Assembly: GCA_959602645.1 (NCBI GenBank) | Contig: CAUGTZ010000010.1 | Location: 1 to 64,000 of the forward strand | Length of the DNA: 64,000 bases | Direction: 5' to 3' | DNA from: an uncultured Collinsella sp. | GTDB taxonomy: Bacteria; Actinomycetota; Coriobacteriia; Coriobacteriales; Coriobacteriaceae | Part shown: positions 41,634 through 49,751 of the stretch, piece after piece | How positions within the stretch are numbered: the stretch's first letter is position 1 | Layout: each line of letters starts with the position of its first letter | Made by a program: the position numbers and the translations under genes | Notes under the pieces: generated by a model | The model's input: only the letters and a program-made list of their open reading frames with translations | What the model was told of the DNA's origin: nothing | Databases searched by the model: none

Positions 41634-41808
41634 ACCGAGGCAGCGCCGCAGATTGAGGACGGACAGCGAAAACGCTCCTAAGCGAGCAAGGTGGCGTGAA
41701 AGAGGAGGGCATAGGTCTTGCGGTCATGCCCGACGATTGAACGCCAGATTGCCGCTTAGGAGCGTTTGCAGCGTCGAGCGGTTACTGCGTTTGGCAAAAC
41801 GCCGTAAC
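41634..41808 (+). repeat. Structured repeat element, copy D
   Basis: The main helix pairs 41670-41683 with 41754-41767 (14 bp, ACGCTCCTAAGC core) and the inner helix pairs 41692-41697 with 41741-41746 (TGGCGT/ACGCCA). The apical stem GGGCAT/ATGCCC and a tail hairpin (41781-41808, one mismatch) follow. CGCCGCAG and TTGAG at its left end are shared with copy B. Unpaired blocks are identical to A and B. It lies upstream of the marR promoter, not after a minus-strand gene. Confidence 0.82.
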
Positions 41809-41823
41809 TATAAGTTTGGTACC

Positions 41824-41852
41824 TTGACATTCATTTCTCATGCTCCTAGATT
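41824..41852 (+). promoter_or_regulatory. Sigma-70-type promoter of marR-ABC operon
   Basis: A perfect -35 TTGACA is followed after 17 bp by TAGATT (-10, 4 of 6 consensus), about 55 bp upstream of the MarR start. Confidence 0.75.
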
Positions 41853-41886
41853 GGTTAGGCACAAAACAATTCCACTACCTAACTAA
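41851..41886. promoter_or_regulatory. Candidate MarR operator
   Basis: TTGGTTAGG and CCTAACTAA form an inverted repeat overlapping the end of the -10 and the leader, a position suited to autorepression. Spacing is wider than in typical MarR sites, so this is tentative. Confidence 0.4.
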
Positions 41887-41907
41887 AGAAAGGAGCAACA
41901 CTAATTC

Positions 41908-42414
41908 ATGTGCGATGAACCTCTTAACCTTTGTTCGCACGAGCCCGGCGGCGACCCGTCACAGCCGGCGGATGTACCCGAAGCGGTTAGCTCAGAAGAC
42001 AAGCTTGCCAAGCGCATCCTCAATGGCCTGGGCTTTTGCGGCCATTACATGCACTTTCATGGCGGAGGCGTATCCGGCAAGGCGCCCATCATTTGCCTGC
42101 TGGCCAAGCAGCCCGGCGGTGAGATGTCGCAGCAGGAACTCGGCATGCACTTTGACCTCAAGCCGGGGTCGCTTTCCGAGATCCTGTCCAAGCTCGAGGT
42201 CAACGGCCTCATCGAGCGCAGCCGTAACCCCAAGGATCGCCGGCAACTCACCATTCGCCTGACCGAAACCGGCCGGGAAAACGCCCGCATCGACCAGGCG
42301 GCCCGTATTCGCTTTAGGGAACAGGCCTTTAGCGCCCTTACGCACGACGAGCGCGAACAGCTTGCCGAGATGCTCGAGAAAATCCGTGTAACTTGGGAGG
42401 AATTGGATGATTAA
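41908..42414 (+). CDS. MarR-family transcriptional regulator
   Basis: This 168-residue winged-helix regulator has a recognition region MSQQELGMHFDLKPGSLSEILSKLE and the wing RNPKDRRQLTIRLTETG (each seen in part). It overlaps the first ABC exporter gene by 8 nt and probably represses this operon until an exported compound binds. AAAGGAG precedes the ATG. Confidence 0.92.
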   Translation: MCDEPLNLCSHEPGGDPSQPADVPEAVSSEDKLAKRILNGLGFCGHYMHFHGGGVSGKAPIICLLAKQPGGEMSQQELGMHFDLKPGSLSEILSKLEVNGLIERSRNPKDRRQLTIRLTETGRENARIDQAARIRFREQAFSALTHDEREQLAEMLEKIRVTWEELDD

Positions 42415-44251
42415 AACCCTCATGGGCAGCATCCGCGACTATACGAAGGTCACGATCGCCACGCCGCTGCTGGTGCTTGGCGAGGTGCTCTGCGAGATGC
42501 TGATTCCATTTATCACCGCCAACCTGATCGACGCTATCAAAGACGGCGCCACCGTAGCCGAGATGCTTCCCACCGCAGGCTTTTTGGTGCTCATCGCGCT
42601 GACGTCGCTTGCTTTTGGCGCCGCGGCCGGCGTCACCTGCAGCCATGCGAGCTGCGGCTTTGCCAAGAACCTGCGTCACGACCTGTTCTACAAGATCCAG
42701 ACGTTCAGCTTTGCCAACATCGATGAGTTCTCGAGCTCCTCGCTCGTCACGCGCCTGACCACCGATATCAACAACGTGCAGCAGGCCTTTATGATGATCA
42801 TCCGTATCGCCGTGCGCGCGCCGCTGGTATTGATCTTCGCCTTTACCATGGCGTTTATCATGGGCGGCAGCGTCGCCATGGTCTACCTGGTCATCATTCC
42901 GCTGCTGGGCTTTGGACTGTTCTTTATCATCTTTAAGGTGCGCCCCATCTTCTCGCGCGTGTTCCACAAGTACGATGCCCTTAACGAGTCCGTCGAGGAA
43001 AACGTCACCGGCATGCGCGTGGTCAAGAGCTATGTGCGCGAAGACTTTGAGAAGGAGAAGTTCGCGACCGCCGCGCGCGACGTCCAGATGGACTTCACCC
43101 GCGCCGAGAAGCTGCTCGCCTTTAACAACCCCATGATGAACATCTGCGTCAACGGCGCGTTTGTCGTCATCATCTACCTGGGCTCCAAGCTCATCATCAC
43201 GAGCCAGGGCACGCTGTTCGACGTGGGCCAGCTCTCCTCGACCTTTACCTATGGTTTCCAGATTCTCATGAGCCTGATGCAGCTGTCGATGATCTTTGTC
43301 ATGGTGACCATGGCCGACGAATCGGCACACCGCATTGCCGAGGTGCTGGCCGCCGAACCCACGATCGCCGATCCCGCCGAGCCCGTGCTCGAGGTTGCCG
43401 ACGGTTCCATCGACTTTGACCACGTGAGTTTTAAGTATTCCAAGCATGCGAAGCGCCAGGCGCTCGACGATATCGACCTGCACATTACGAGCGGCGAGAC
43501 CATCGGCATCATCGGCGGCACCGGCTCGGCCAAGTCCACGCTCGTTAACCTCATCGCCCGCCTGTACGACACCACCGAAGGCGCTGTGCGCGTGGGCGGC
43601 GTGGACGTGCGCGACTACGACCTGGACGCGCTGCGTCACCAGGTCGCCATGGTGCTGCAGAAAAACGTGCTGTTTAGCGGCACCATCGCCGAGAACCTGC
43701 GTTGGGGCGACCCGAACGCCACCGACGAGGAAGTCCGCGAGGCAGCGCATCTGGCCTGCGCCGACGAGTTTGTCGACGGTTTCCCCAAGGGCTACGACAC
43801 CTGGATCGAACAGGGCGGCTCCAATGTTTCGGGCGGTCAGAAGCAGCGCCTGTGCATTGCACGCGCCCTGCTGCGTCGCCCCAAGATCTTGATCCTGGAC
43901 GACTCCACCAGCGCCGTCGACACCAAGACCGACGCAAAAATTCGCGCAGGTCTGGCAAGCTATCTGCCCAACACGACCAAGATCATCATCGCCCAGCGCA
44001 TCAGCTCCGTGCAGGACGCAGACCGCATCATCGTCATGGAGGGCGGCCGCATCGCACAGATCGGCAACCACGAAGAGCTGCTCAAGACGAGCGAGATCTA
44101 CCGAGAGACCTTTACCTCGCAAAACAAGATGTCTGCCGAAGGTACGCAAGACGCCGACGACGTCTCTGGCGACGCGAACACGGCGGCAGACAACACCGAC
44201 ATGACCGCAACGCAAGCTCAGACCCAGGAAGGAGGCGAGGCACATGAGTAA
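42407..44251 (+). CDS. Heterodimeric ABC exporter, degenerate-site subunit
   Basis: This 614-residue half-transporter has a six-helix membrane domain (about 15-310) and an NBD. Walker A reads GGTGSAKST (Ala where Gly is usual) and the signature is VSGGQ. Walker B ends LILDDSTSAVD, with Asp in place of the catalytic Glu, and the H-loop has Gln (IIAQRISS). This pattern matches the TM287-like member of heterodimeric exporters, which carries the non-hydrolysing site. Its partner is encoded next, overlapping by 8 nt. Substrate is unknown, possibly drugs or lipids. Confidence 0.93.
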   Translation: MIKTLMGSIRDYTKVTIATPLLVLGEVLCEMLIPFITANLIDAIKDGATVAEMLPTAGFLVLIALTSLAFGAAAGVTCSHASCGFAKNLRHDLFYKIQTFSFANIDEFSSSSLVTRLTTDINNVQQAFMMIIRIAVRAPLVLIFAFTMAFIMGGSVAMVYLVIIPLLGFGLFFIIFKVRPIFSRVFHKYDALNESVEENVTGMRVVKSYVREDFEKEKFATAARDVQMDFTRAEKLLAFNNPMMNICVNGAFVVIIYLGSKLIITSQGTLFDVGQLSSTFTYGFQILMSLMQLSMIFVMVTMADESAHRIAEVLAAEPTIADPAEPVLEVADGSIDFDHVSFKYSKHAKRQALDDIDLHITSGETIGIIGGTGSAKSTLVNLIARLYDTTEGAVRVGGVDVRDYDLDALRHQVAMVLQKNVLFSGTIAENLRWGDPNATDEEVREAAHLACADEFVDGFPKGYDTWIEQGGSNVSGGQKQRLCIARALLRRPKILILDDSTSAVDTKTDAKIRAGLASYLPNTTKIIIAQRISSVQDADRIIVMEGGRIAQIGNHEELLKTSEIYRETFTSQNKMSAEGTQDADDVSGDANTAADNTDMTATQAQTQEGGEAHE

Positions 44252-46163
44252 GGCAACGACCGCCGAGCGCGCGCTCAACCGTAAGGGCGGCACCATGTCG
44301 CGCCTCATCAAGACGCTCTTTGGCTTCTATCCCGTGCTTTTGCCCCTTGTCGTCGCCGGCGTGGTGCTCTGCGCCATCATCAACTCCATCGGCGCGACCT
44401 TCCTGCAGAGCGCCCTGCAGATTATTAGCGAATCGTGGCAGTCGGGCGATTGGGAAGCCGCACAGCCCAAGATTCTGCAGCTCGTGACCACCCTCGCCTG
44501 CATCTACGGCGTCGGTGTCCTGTCCTCGCTCTTCTGGAACCGCGCCATGGCTATCGTCACGCAGGGCTCGCTCGAGAAGCTGCGCGAGATGATGTTCAAC
44601 CGCATGCAGGACCTGCCGATCCGCTACTTCGACACGCACCAGCGCGGCGATATCATGAGCCACTACACCAACGACATCGATACGCTGCGCCAGATGATCA
44701 GCCAGTCGCTGCCCAACCTGCTCATGACGATCATCATCATCGTCACGGTGTTCTTTATCATGCTGTACTACAGCGTGTGGATGTGCCTGGTCATCATCGC
44801 CGGCGTCGCCTTTATGACCTTTATGACCAAGCTGCTCGGCTCCAACTCCGCGCGTTTCTTCATTGCGCAGCAGACCGAACTCGGCGTGGTCGAGGGCCAT
44901 ATCGAGGAGGTTATGAACGGCCAGAAGGTCGTCAAGGCGTTCTGCCACGAGTCTGCTGCCGAGGCCGATTTTGACGAGCGCAACGAAAAGCTCTTCGAAG
45001 TCTCCCAGAAGGCCAACATGTACGCCAACATCCTCATGCCCATCCTTATGAACCTGGGCAACCTGCTCTACGTGCTGGTGGCCCTTGCCGGCGGCATTTT
45101 CCTGGCGCTGGGCGTGCCCAACCTGAGCATCTCGGGCATGGCGCTGTCGATCGCCGTCGTGGTGCCGTTCCTCAACATGACCAAGCAGTTCTGCGGACAG
45201 ATCGGCCAGATCTCGCAGCAGATCAACGCCGTGGTCATGGGCCTCGCCGGCGCCGACCGCATCTTTGAGCTCATCGACGAGAAGCCCGAGGCCGACGAAG
45301 GCTACGTGACGCTCGTCAACGCACAGGTGAACCCCGAGACTTGGGAGTTCGAGGAGGCTGACCACCACACCGGCATGTGGGCGTGGAAACATCCGCACCG
45401 CGCAACCGGCGAGATCGAGTACGTGCCGCTGCGCGGTGACCTGGTCATGGACAACGTGGACTTTGGCTACACGCCCGACCACGAGGTCCTGCACGGCGTG
45501 TCCGTGTTTGCCAAGCCGGGCCAGAAGGTCGCGTTTGTCGGCGCCACCGGTGCCGGTAAGACGACCATCACCAACCTCATCAACCGCTTCTATGACATCG
45601 CCGACGGCAAGATTCGCTACGACGGCATCAACGTCAACAAGATCCGCAAGGCCGACCTGCGCCGAAGCCTGGGCGTCGTGCTGCAGGACGTGAACCTGTT
45701 CACCGGCACCGTGATGGATAACATCCGCTACGGCAACCTGGATGCGACCGACGAGGAGTGCATCGCGGCGGCCAAGCTCGCGGGCGCGGACGACTTTATC
45801 ACCCGCCTGCCCGACGGCTATGACACCATGCTCACCGGCAACGGCGCCCAGCTGTCGCAGGGTCAGCGCCAGCTGATTTCGATCGCCCGCGCTGCCGTCG
45901 CCGATCCGCCGGCAATGATTCTGGACGAGGCCACGAGCTCCATCGACACTCGCACCGAGGCTATCGTGCAGGCGGGCATGGACAAGCTCATGGAGGGCCG
46001 CACGACGTTTGTCATCGCGCACCGCCTGTCCACCGTGCGCAACTCCGACGCGATCATCTGTCTGGACCACGGCCGCATCATCGAGCGCGGCAACCACGAC
46101 GAGCTGATCGCCAAGCGCGGGTATTACTACCAGCTGTACACGGGAGCGTTTGAGCTGGAGTAG
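44244..46163 (+). CDS. Heterodimeric ABC exporter, catalytic-site subunit
   Basis: This 639-residue partner has an N-terminal membrane domain (about 30-330), an insertion before the NBD (about 355-395) and Walker A GATGAGKTT. The signature reads LSQGQ, Walker B is MILDEATSSID with the catalytic Glu, and the switch histidine lies in VIAHRLS. A deviant signature here with a deviant Walker B in the partner is the expected complement in TM287/288-type heterodimers. A start 17 codons later (MSRLIKTL) is possible. Confidence 0.93.
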   Translation: MSKATTAERALNRKGGTMSRLIKTLFGFYPVLLPLVVAGVVLCAIINSIGATFLQSALQIISESWQSGDWEAAQPKILQLVTTLACIYGVGVLSSLFWNRAMAIVTQGSLEKLREMMFNRMQDLPIRYFDTHQRGDIMSHYTNDIDTLRQMISQSLPNLLMTIIIIVTVFFIMLYYSVWMCLVIIAGVAFMTFMTKLLGSNSARFFIAQQTELGVVEGHIEEVMNGQKVVKAFCHESAAEADFDERNEKLFEVSQKANMYANILMPILMNLGNLLYVLVALAGGIFLALGVPNLSISGMALSIAVVVPFLNMTKQFCGQIGQISQQINAVVMGLAGADRIFELIDEKPEADEGYVTLVNAQVNPETWEFEEADHHTGMWAWKHPHRATGEIEYVPLRGDLVMDNVDFGYTPDHEVLHGVSVFAKPGQKVAFVGATGAGKTTITNLINRFYDIADGKIRYDGINVNKIRKADLRRSLGVVLQDVNLFTGTVMDNIRYGNLDATDEECIAAAKLAGADDFITRLPDGYDTMLTGNGAQLSQGQRQLISIARAAVADPPAMILDEATSSIDTRTEAIVQAGMDKLMEGRTTFVIAHRLSTVRNSDAIICLDHGRIIERGNHDELIAKRGYYYQLYTGAFELE

Positions 46164-46177
46164 GAACGGTTACTGAC

Positions 46178-46283
46178 GGAGGGTGCCCCGGGGCGTCGGG
46201 GTAATTCCTCCGTGCTCAAACATTCTCGCTTCGCTGCGAAACTGCGCGCGGAGGAAATACCCCGCCGCCCCGGGGCACCCTCC
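46178..46283. repeat. 106-bp imperfect palindrome
   Basis: GGAGGGTGCCCCGGGGCG pairs with CGCCCCGGGGCACCCTCC-type sequence at the far end, and TTCCTCCG with CGGAGGAA further in. The centre is a CTCGCTTCGCTGCGAAACTG loop. It lies after the ABC exporter operon. Confidence 0.8.
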
Positions 46284-46326
46284 TGCGCGCAATCAGCCCG
46301 TTGTTTAAAACGGAATAAAGGTTAGT

Positions 46327-46359
46327 GAGGCCCTGGCCGTTTGGCCAGGGCCTCGTTTT
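46327..46359 (+). terminator. Rho-independent terminator
   Basis: GAGGCCCTGGCC-GTTT-GGCCAGGGCCTC, a perfect 12-bp stem, is followed by GTTTTG. It separates the ABC exporter operon from the convergent LysR gene. Confidence 0.88.
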
Positions 46360-46366
46360 GTGTAAG

Positions 46367-47245
46367 CTACTTGAGGAGTTGGGCCATGGCGTTGACGAAT
46401 TTTTGTACTTGGAGGGTGGGCTCGAGCGGGTAGTGCAAGAAGACCGGCACCTCGCGGCCACATAGGAACGGCACGCCTACAAAAGCCGGGTGCACGCCCG
46501 ACCACGCCCCGCAAGTGAGCACCGCGTCGCCCTTTTCCTCCGCCTCGTTAAAGAGCGCAAAGTCAAAACTGTCCACGTCGATCACGTCCACGCCGCCATC
46601 GGCCAAAAGATCGATGCGCAGGCTGTCCATGGCGTCGTTGCCGTGGCGCAGTACGCGCAGACGCATACCCTCCAAGTCGGCAACCGTAATGCGATTCTTG
46701 CGCGCCAGCGGGCTCGTGCGCGGCAGATCGATATAAAACGGCACGTTGACAATGCGGAGCTTTTGGCAGGCATCACCCCAACGTGGGGTTGAAAAACTCG
46801 ATTGCACCACATCGACCTCGCGGCCCAAGCTGCGCATGACGGTCTCGCGCTCGTCGTAAAGGTCCCCCACCGGCACAATCTCAAAACGCAAGCGCGGCTC
46901 CATGTCGTGCACCTGCGGCCACAGCGCGAGCGTGTGGCGCCCCGGGCACATCATCGATACGCCCAGGCGCACCGCACCGCCATCGCCCGCCGCTCGCCGG
47001 GCGCGGCGCAACGCGTCCTCGGACTGGCGCATGATCGAGCGCGCATCGTCTACCAGCAGCGCGCCCGCCGGCGTCACTTTGACGCCCGAGTGCGAGCGTT
47101 CGAACAGCGTGATGCCGAACTCGGCCTCGAAGCCCGACACCTGCTTGACGAGCGCCGGAGTCGACACGCGCAATTTTGCCGCCGCACGCGAAAAGCTTCC
47201 CAGCTCCGCGGCGGCCGATATGGCCTCAAGTCGTCGATCGTACAC
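46367..47245 (-). CDS. LysR-family transcriptional regulator
   Basis: This 292-residue protein has an N-terminal winged helix (AAELGSFSRAAAKLRVSTPALVKQV, seen in part) and a periplasmic-binding-protein-like effector domain (about 90-290). It is divergent from an SDR/MFS/Gfo-Idh cluster and probably controls it. It keeps the family start and length. The effector is unknown. Confidence 0.92.
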   Translation of the reverse strand: MYDRRLEAISAAAELGSFSRAAAKLRVSTPALVKQVSGFEAEFGITLFERSHSGVKVTPAGALLVDDARSIMRQSEDALRRARRAAGDGGAVRLGVSMMCPGRHTLALWPQVHDMEPRLRFEIVPVGDLYDERETVMRSLGREVDVVQSSFSTPRWGDACQKLRIVNVPFYIDLPRTSPLARKNRITVADLEGMRLRVLRHGNDAMDSLRIDLLADGGVDVIDVDSFDFALFNEAEEKGDAVLTCGAWSGVHPAFVGVPFLCGREVPVFLHYPLEPTLQVQKFVNAMAQLLK

Positions 47246-47342
47246 GTCAATCTCCTGTTTCCAGACGTATGCCCGCGCGCTACCAAAGGGGGTTGTTTTG
47301 GCAGGTCACACACTCAATAAGGGCCAGTCATCTTGCAAACTA

Positions 47343-47357
47343 TAAACCATAGGTTTA
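47343..47357. promoter_or_regulatory. Candidate LysR binding site
   Basis: TAAACC-ATA-GGTTTA is a perfect dyad with T...A ends, located in the 232-bp divergent region between the LysR and SDR genes, about 100 bp from the LysR start. A second TATGC...GCATA dyad lies at about 47372-47403. Confidence 0.5.
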
Positions 47358-47477
47358 CGCCATTCTAACAAATATGCAATTTACCTGCGCAAATGCAAAG
47401 CATACGATAACCAGCGAAAACCACGTGGGTCGATTAATGGGAGCGACCCACCGGGAGGCACAAGAAGGGAAGTTCCT

Positions 47478-48359
47478 ATGAGCAATTGGCTTAAGCTCGA
47501 GGGCGATGTCTGCGCCGTGACCGGCGCACTCGGCGGCATGGGCGTCGAGATTTGCCGCGAGTTCGCCCGCAACGGCGCCAACGTCGTCATGCTCGACCTG
47601 GACGAGGAGAAGGTCAAGGCCGCTGCCGCCGACCTTGCTGCCGAGTTTGGCATCCACGCCGAGGGTTACAAGATGAACGCCACCGACGAGGCCGAGGTTC
47701 AGGCCGCCGTCGACGCCACCATCGCCAACTTCGGCCGCGTCGACGTTCTCGTCAACACCGCCGGCATCCTGCGCTTCGCCGCTATGGAGGACCTGCCGCT
47801 GAGCGACTGGGAGCAGGTACTCAACGTCAACCTCACCGGCTACTTCATCACCTCGCAGCGCTTTGGTCGCGAGATGATCAAGGCCGGCCAGGGTCGCCTG
47901 GTGCACATCTCGACCGTCGCCAGCCACTCCCCCGAGACGTTCTCGGGCGTGTACAGCTCCACCAAGGCGGGCGTCAACATGATGTCCAAGATGCTGGCCG
48001 CCGAGTGGGGCCCCTACGGCGTCCGCTCCAACTGCGTCGAGCCCTGCTTTGTCAAGACCCCCATGTCGGCGAGCTTTTACGCCGACCCCGAGGTCGAGAA
48101 GAGCCGCAGCCGCCTTATCGCCACGCGCCGCATCGGCGAGGTCAGCGATATCGCCAACGCCGTCATGTTCCTGGCGTCCAAGCGCTCGGACTTTACCACC
48201 GGCGACGCCATCAAGGTCGACGGCGGCTTCTCCAATATGATGGGCGACCTCACCGCCAAGCCCGGCGGCCGTCGCGCATACGCCGACAACTACCTCAAGA
48301 ACAAGGGTGTCGAGCTTTGGTCCGACGAGTCCGGCGTCGCAAAGCCGACTGACCAGTAA
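47478..48359 (+). CDS. Short-chain dehydrogenase/reductase
   Basis: This 293-residue NAD(P)-dependent oxidoreductase has cofactor motif TGALGGMG (15-22), NTAG (about 93-96), catalytic Ser145 and Tyr159-x-x-x-Lys163. Asp40 and Asp42 after the second strand suggest preference for NAD over NADP. A C-terminal tail of about 30 residues extends beyond the core. Clustering with an MFS transporter and a Gfo/Idh oxidoreductase suggests oxidation of an imported polyol or sugar acid. Confidence 0.9.
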   Translation: MSNWLKLEGDVCAVTGALGGMGVEICREFARNGANVVMLDLDEEKVKAAAADLAAEFGIHAEGYKMNATDEAEVQAAVDATIANFGRVDVLVNTAGILRFAAMEDLPLSDWEQVLNVNLTGYFITSQRFGREMIKAGQGRLVHISTVASHSPETFSGVYSSTKAGVNMMSKMLAAEWGPYGVRSNCVEPCFVKTPMSASFYADPEVEKSRSRLIATRRIGEVSDIANAVMFLASKRSDFTTGDAIKVDGGFSNMMGDLTAKPGGRRAYADNYLKNKGVELWSDESGVAKPTDQ

Positions 48360-48425
48360 ACCAACCTGACAGGGAGGCACCGCGGACACGCCCGCCCCTC
48401 CCCCGCATCGATTAGAAAGAGTCCC

Positions 48426-49682
48426 ATGGCTTCCACCAACTCCAACAAGGGTCGCGCCGTCGTGCTTTCCGCCGCGTGCGTCACCATGTTCTTCATCAGC
48501 TCCATCGCGCTGTACTCCGTCGTGTCCAAGAACCTGCTCGCCGTCTACCCCGAGTGGTCCAGCGCACTTACCTTGGCTTTCCCGGTCTTCCAGACCATCA
48601 TGGCCGTGACGGGCATCTTCGCCGGCCGCATCTCCGATAAGATCGGCCCGCGCAACGTCGTGATCGCTGCCGCCGTGTGCTACGGCGTGGGCTGGTTCAT
48701 GTCCGGCACCGTCACCGAGCCGTGGCAGTTCTACCTGTGGTTCTCGCTCGTCGCCGCCATCGGCAACGGCCTGGGCTACAACCCCGCGCTCACCACCGGC
48801 CAAAAGTGGTTCATCGACAAAAAGGGCCTCGCCTCCGGCATCACCCTGGCCGCTTCGACCGCCGGCCCCGCCGTGCTGTCCCCGGTGCTCGCCTCGCTGC
48901 TCATCCCGAGCCTTGGCATCTTTGGCGCCCTTAAGGCACTCGGCGTCATCTTCTTTGTGACGATCGCCGCCTCCGCCCTGTTCCTGAAGGCCCCCGAGGC
49001 CGGTTGGCTGCCCGAGGGCTTCGAGGCCCCCAAGGGCGGCGCGCACGCCGGCACCTTCGGCGACCTCACCCCGGGCGAGATGGTCAAAACCCCGCGCTTC
49101 TGGGTCCTCATCGCCACCTTCGCCTTCGCCGCCACCGCGGGCACCCTGCTCGTGGGCAAGGTTGCCTCCATCGCCGCTGTCCAGCTCTTCGCCGACCCCA
49201 CGAGCGCCGCGGCCGTCGCCCTCGGCGGCGTGGTCGTCTCCGTCAACACCTGCGCCAACCTGGTCGGCCGTCTGTCTTTTGGCCAGATCATCGACAAGCT
49301 CGGCGCCTACAAGTCGCTGCTCATCAGCCTTGTCGTCACCATCGTCGCGCTCGTCATCATGTCGATGAGCTTTACGCAGAGCATGTTCTTTGTGGCGCTC
49401 GCCCTGCTCGGCTTTAGCTTTGGCGCTCTGCTCGTCATCTACCCGCCGCTCACCGGTGGCGCCTTTGGCACCAGCAACATCGGTGTCAACTACGGCATCA
49501 TGTTCTTGGGCTACGCCGCCTCTACCTGGATCAGCCAGCCCATCACCGCCGTGCTGTATCACGCCGAAGCCGGCAGCGCCGCCTACCAGCAGTCCTTCTA
49601 TGGCGCCATTGTGATTGCCGCCATCGCCGTCGTGCTCACCGTCTACATGATGGTCTCCGACAGCAAGAAGAAGTCCGCCTAG
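48426..49682 (+). CDS. MFS transporter, OFA-like
   Basis: This 418-residue permease with 12 predicted helices resembles the oxalate/formate antiporter and monocarboxylate-type branch: GRISDKIGPRNV loop, GNGLGYNPAL and QKWFIDKKGLASGI. It probably imports an organic acid or related substrate for the adjacent dehydrogenases. The sequence is very GC-rich and lies 66 nt behind the SDR gene. Confidence 0.87.
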   Translation: MASTNSNKGRAVVLSAACVTMFFISSIALYSVVSKNLLAVYPEWSSALTLAFPVFQTIMAVTGIFAGRISDKIGPRNVVIAAAVCYGVGWFMSGTVTEPWQFYLWFSLVAAIGNGLGYNPALTTGQKWFIDKKGLASGITLAASTAGPAVLSPVLASLLIPSLGIFGALKALGVIFFVTIAASALFLKAPEAGWLPEGFEAPKGGAHAGTFGDLTPGEMVKTPRFWVLIATFAFAATAGTLLVGKVASIAAVQLFADPTSAAAVALGGVVVSVNTCANLVGRLSFGQIIDKLGAYKSLLISLVVTIVALVIMSMSFTQSMFFVALALLGFSFGALLVIYPPLTGGAFGTSNIGVNYGIMFLGYAASTWISQPITAVLYHAEAGSAAYQQSFYGAIVIAAIAVVLTVYMMVSDSKKKSA

Positions 49683-49691
49683 TTTTACCGA

Positions 49692-49720
49692 TGCGACAAA
49701 GGGACCGTCCCTTTGTCGCA
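49692..49720. repeat. 29-bp perfect palindrome (second copy)
   Basis: The arm TGCGACAAAGGGAC is followed by a central C and its exact complement, between the MFS and Gfo/Idh genes. It matches the palindrome at 29821-29849 except for a paired T-to-C/A-to-G change and the central base. Confidence 0.9.
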
Positions 49721-49751
49721 TTCCACCAGCCACCAGTATTAAGGAGTCGAA

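Larger units (their letters stand above)
41218..41907. other. 690-bp intergenic region with three repeat elements
   Basis: This region contains a 156-bp element with 26-bp terminal inverted repeats (41398-41553), the 31-bp TGATCC palindrome (41592-41622) and copy D of the structured element (41634-41808). It ends with the promoter and possible operator of the marR operon. No coding signal is seen. Confidence 0.8.

Noticed and set aside
43516..43545. Walker A change GGTGSAKST taken as an inactivating mutation
   Set aside because: The subunit also has Asp in place of the catalytic Glu and Gln in the H-loop, as expected for the degenerate-site member of a heterodimer; small residues before the Lys are tolerated.
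42338..46097. Two open frames of about 660 codons each on the minus strand
   Set aside because: They mirror the two ABC exporter genes, which have complete Walker, signature and membrane features.
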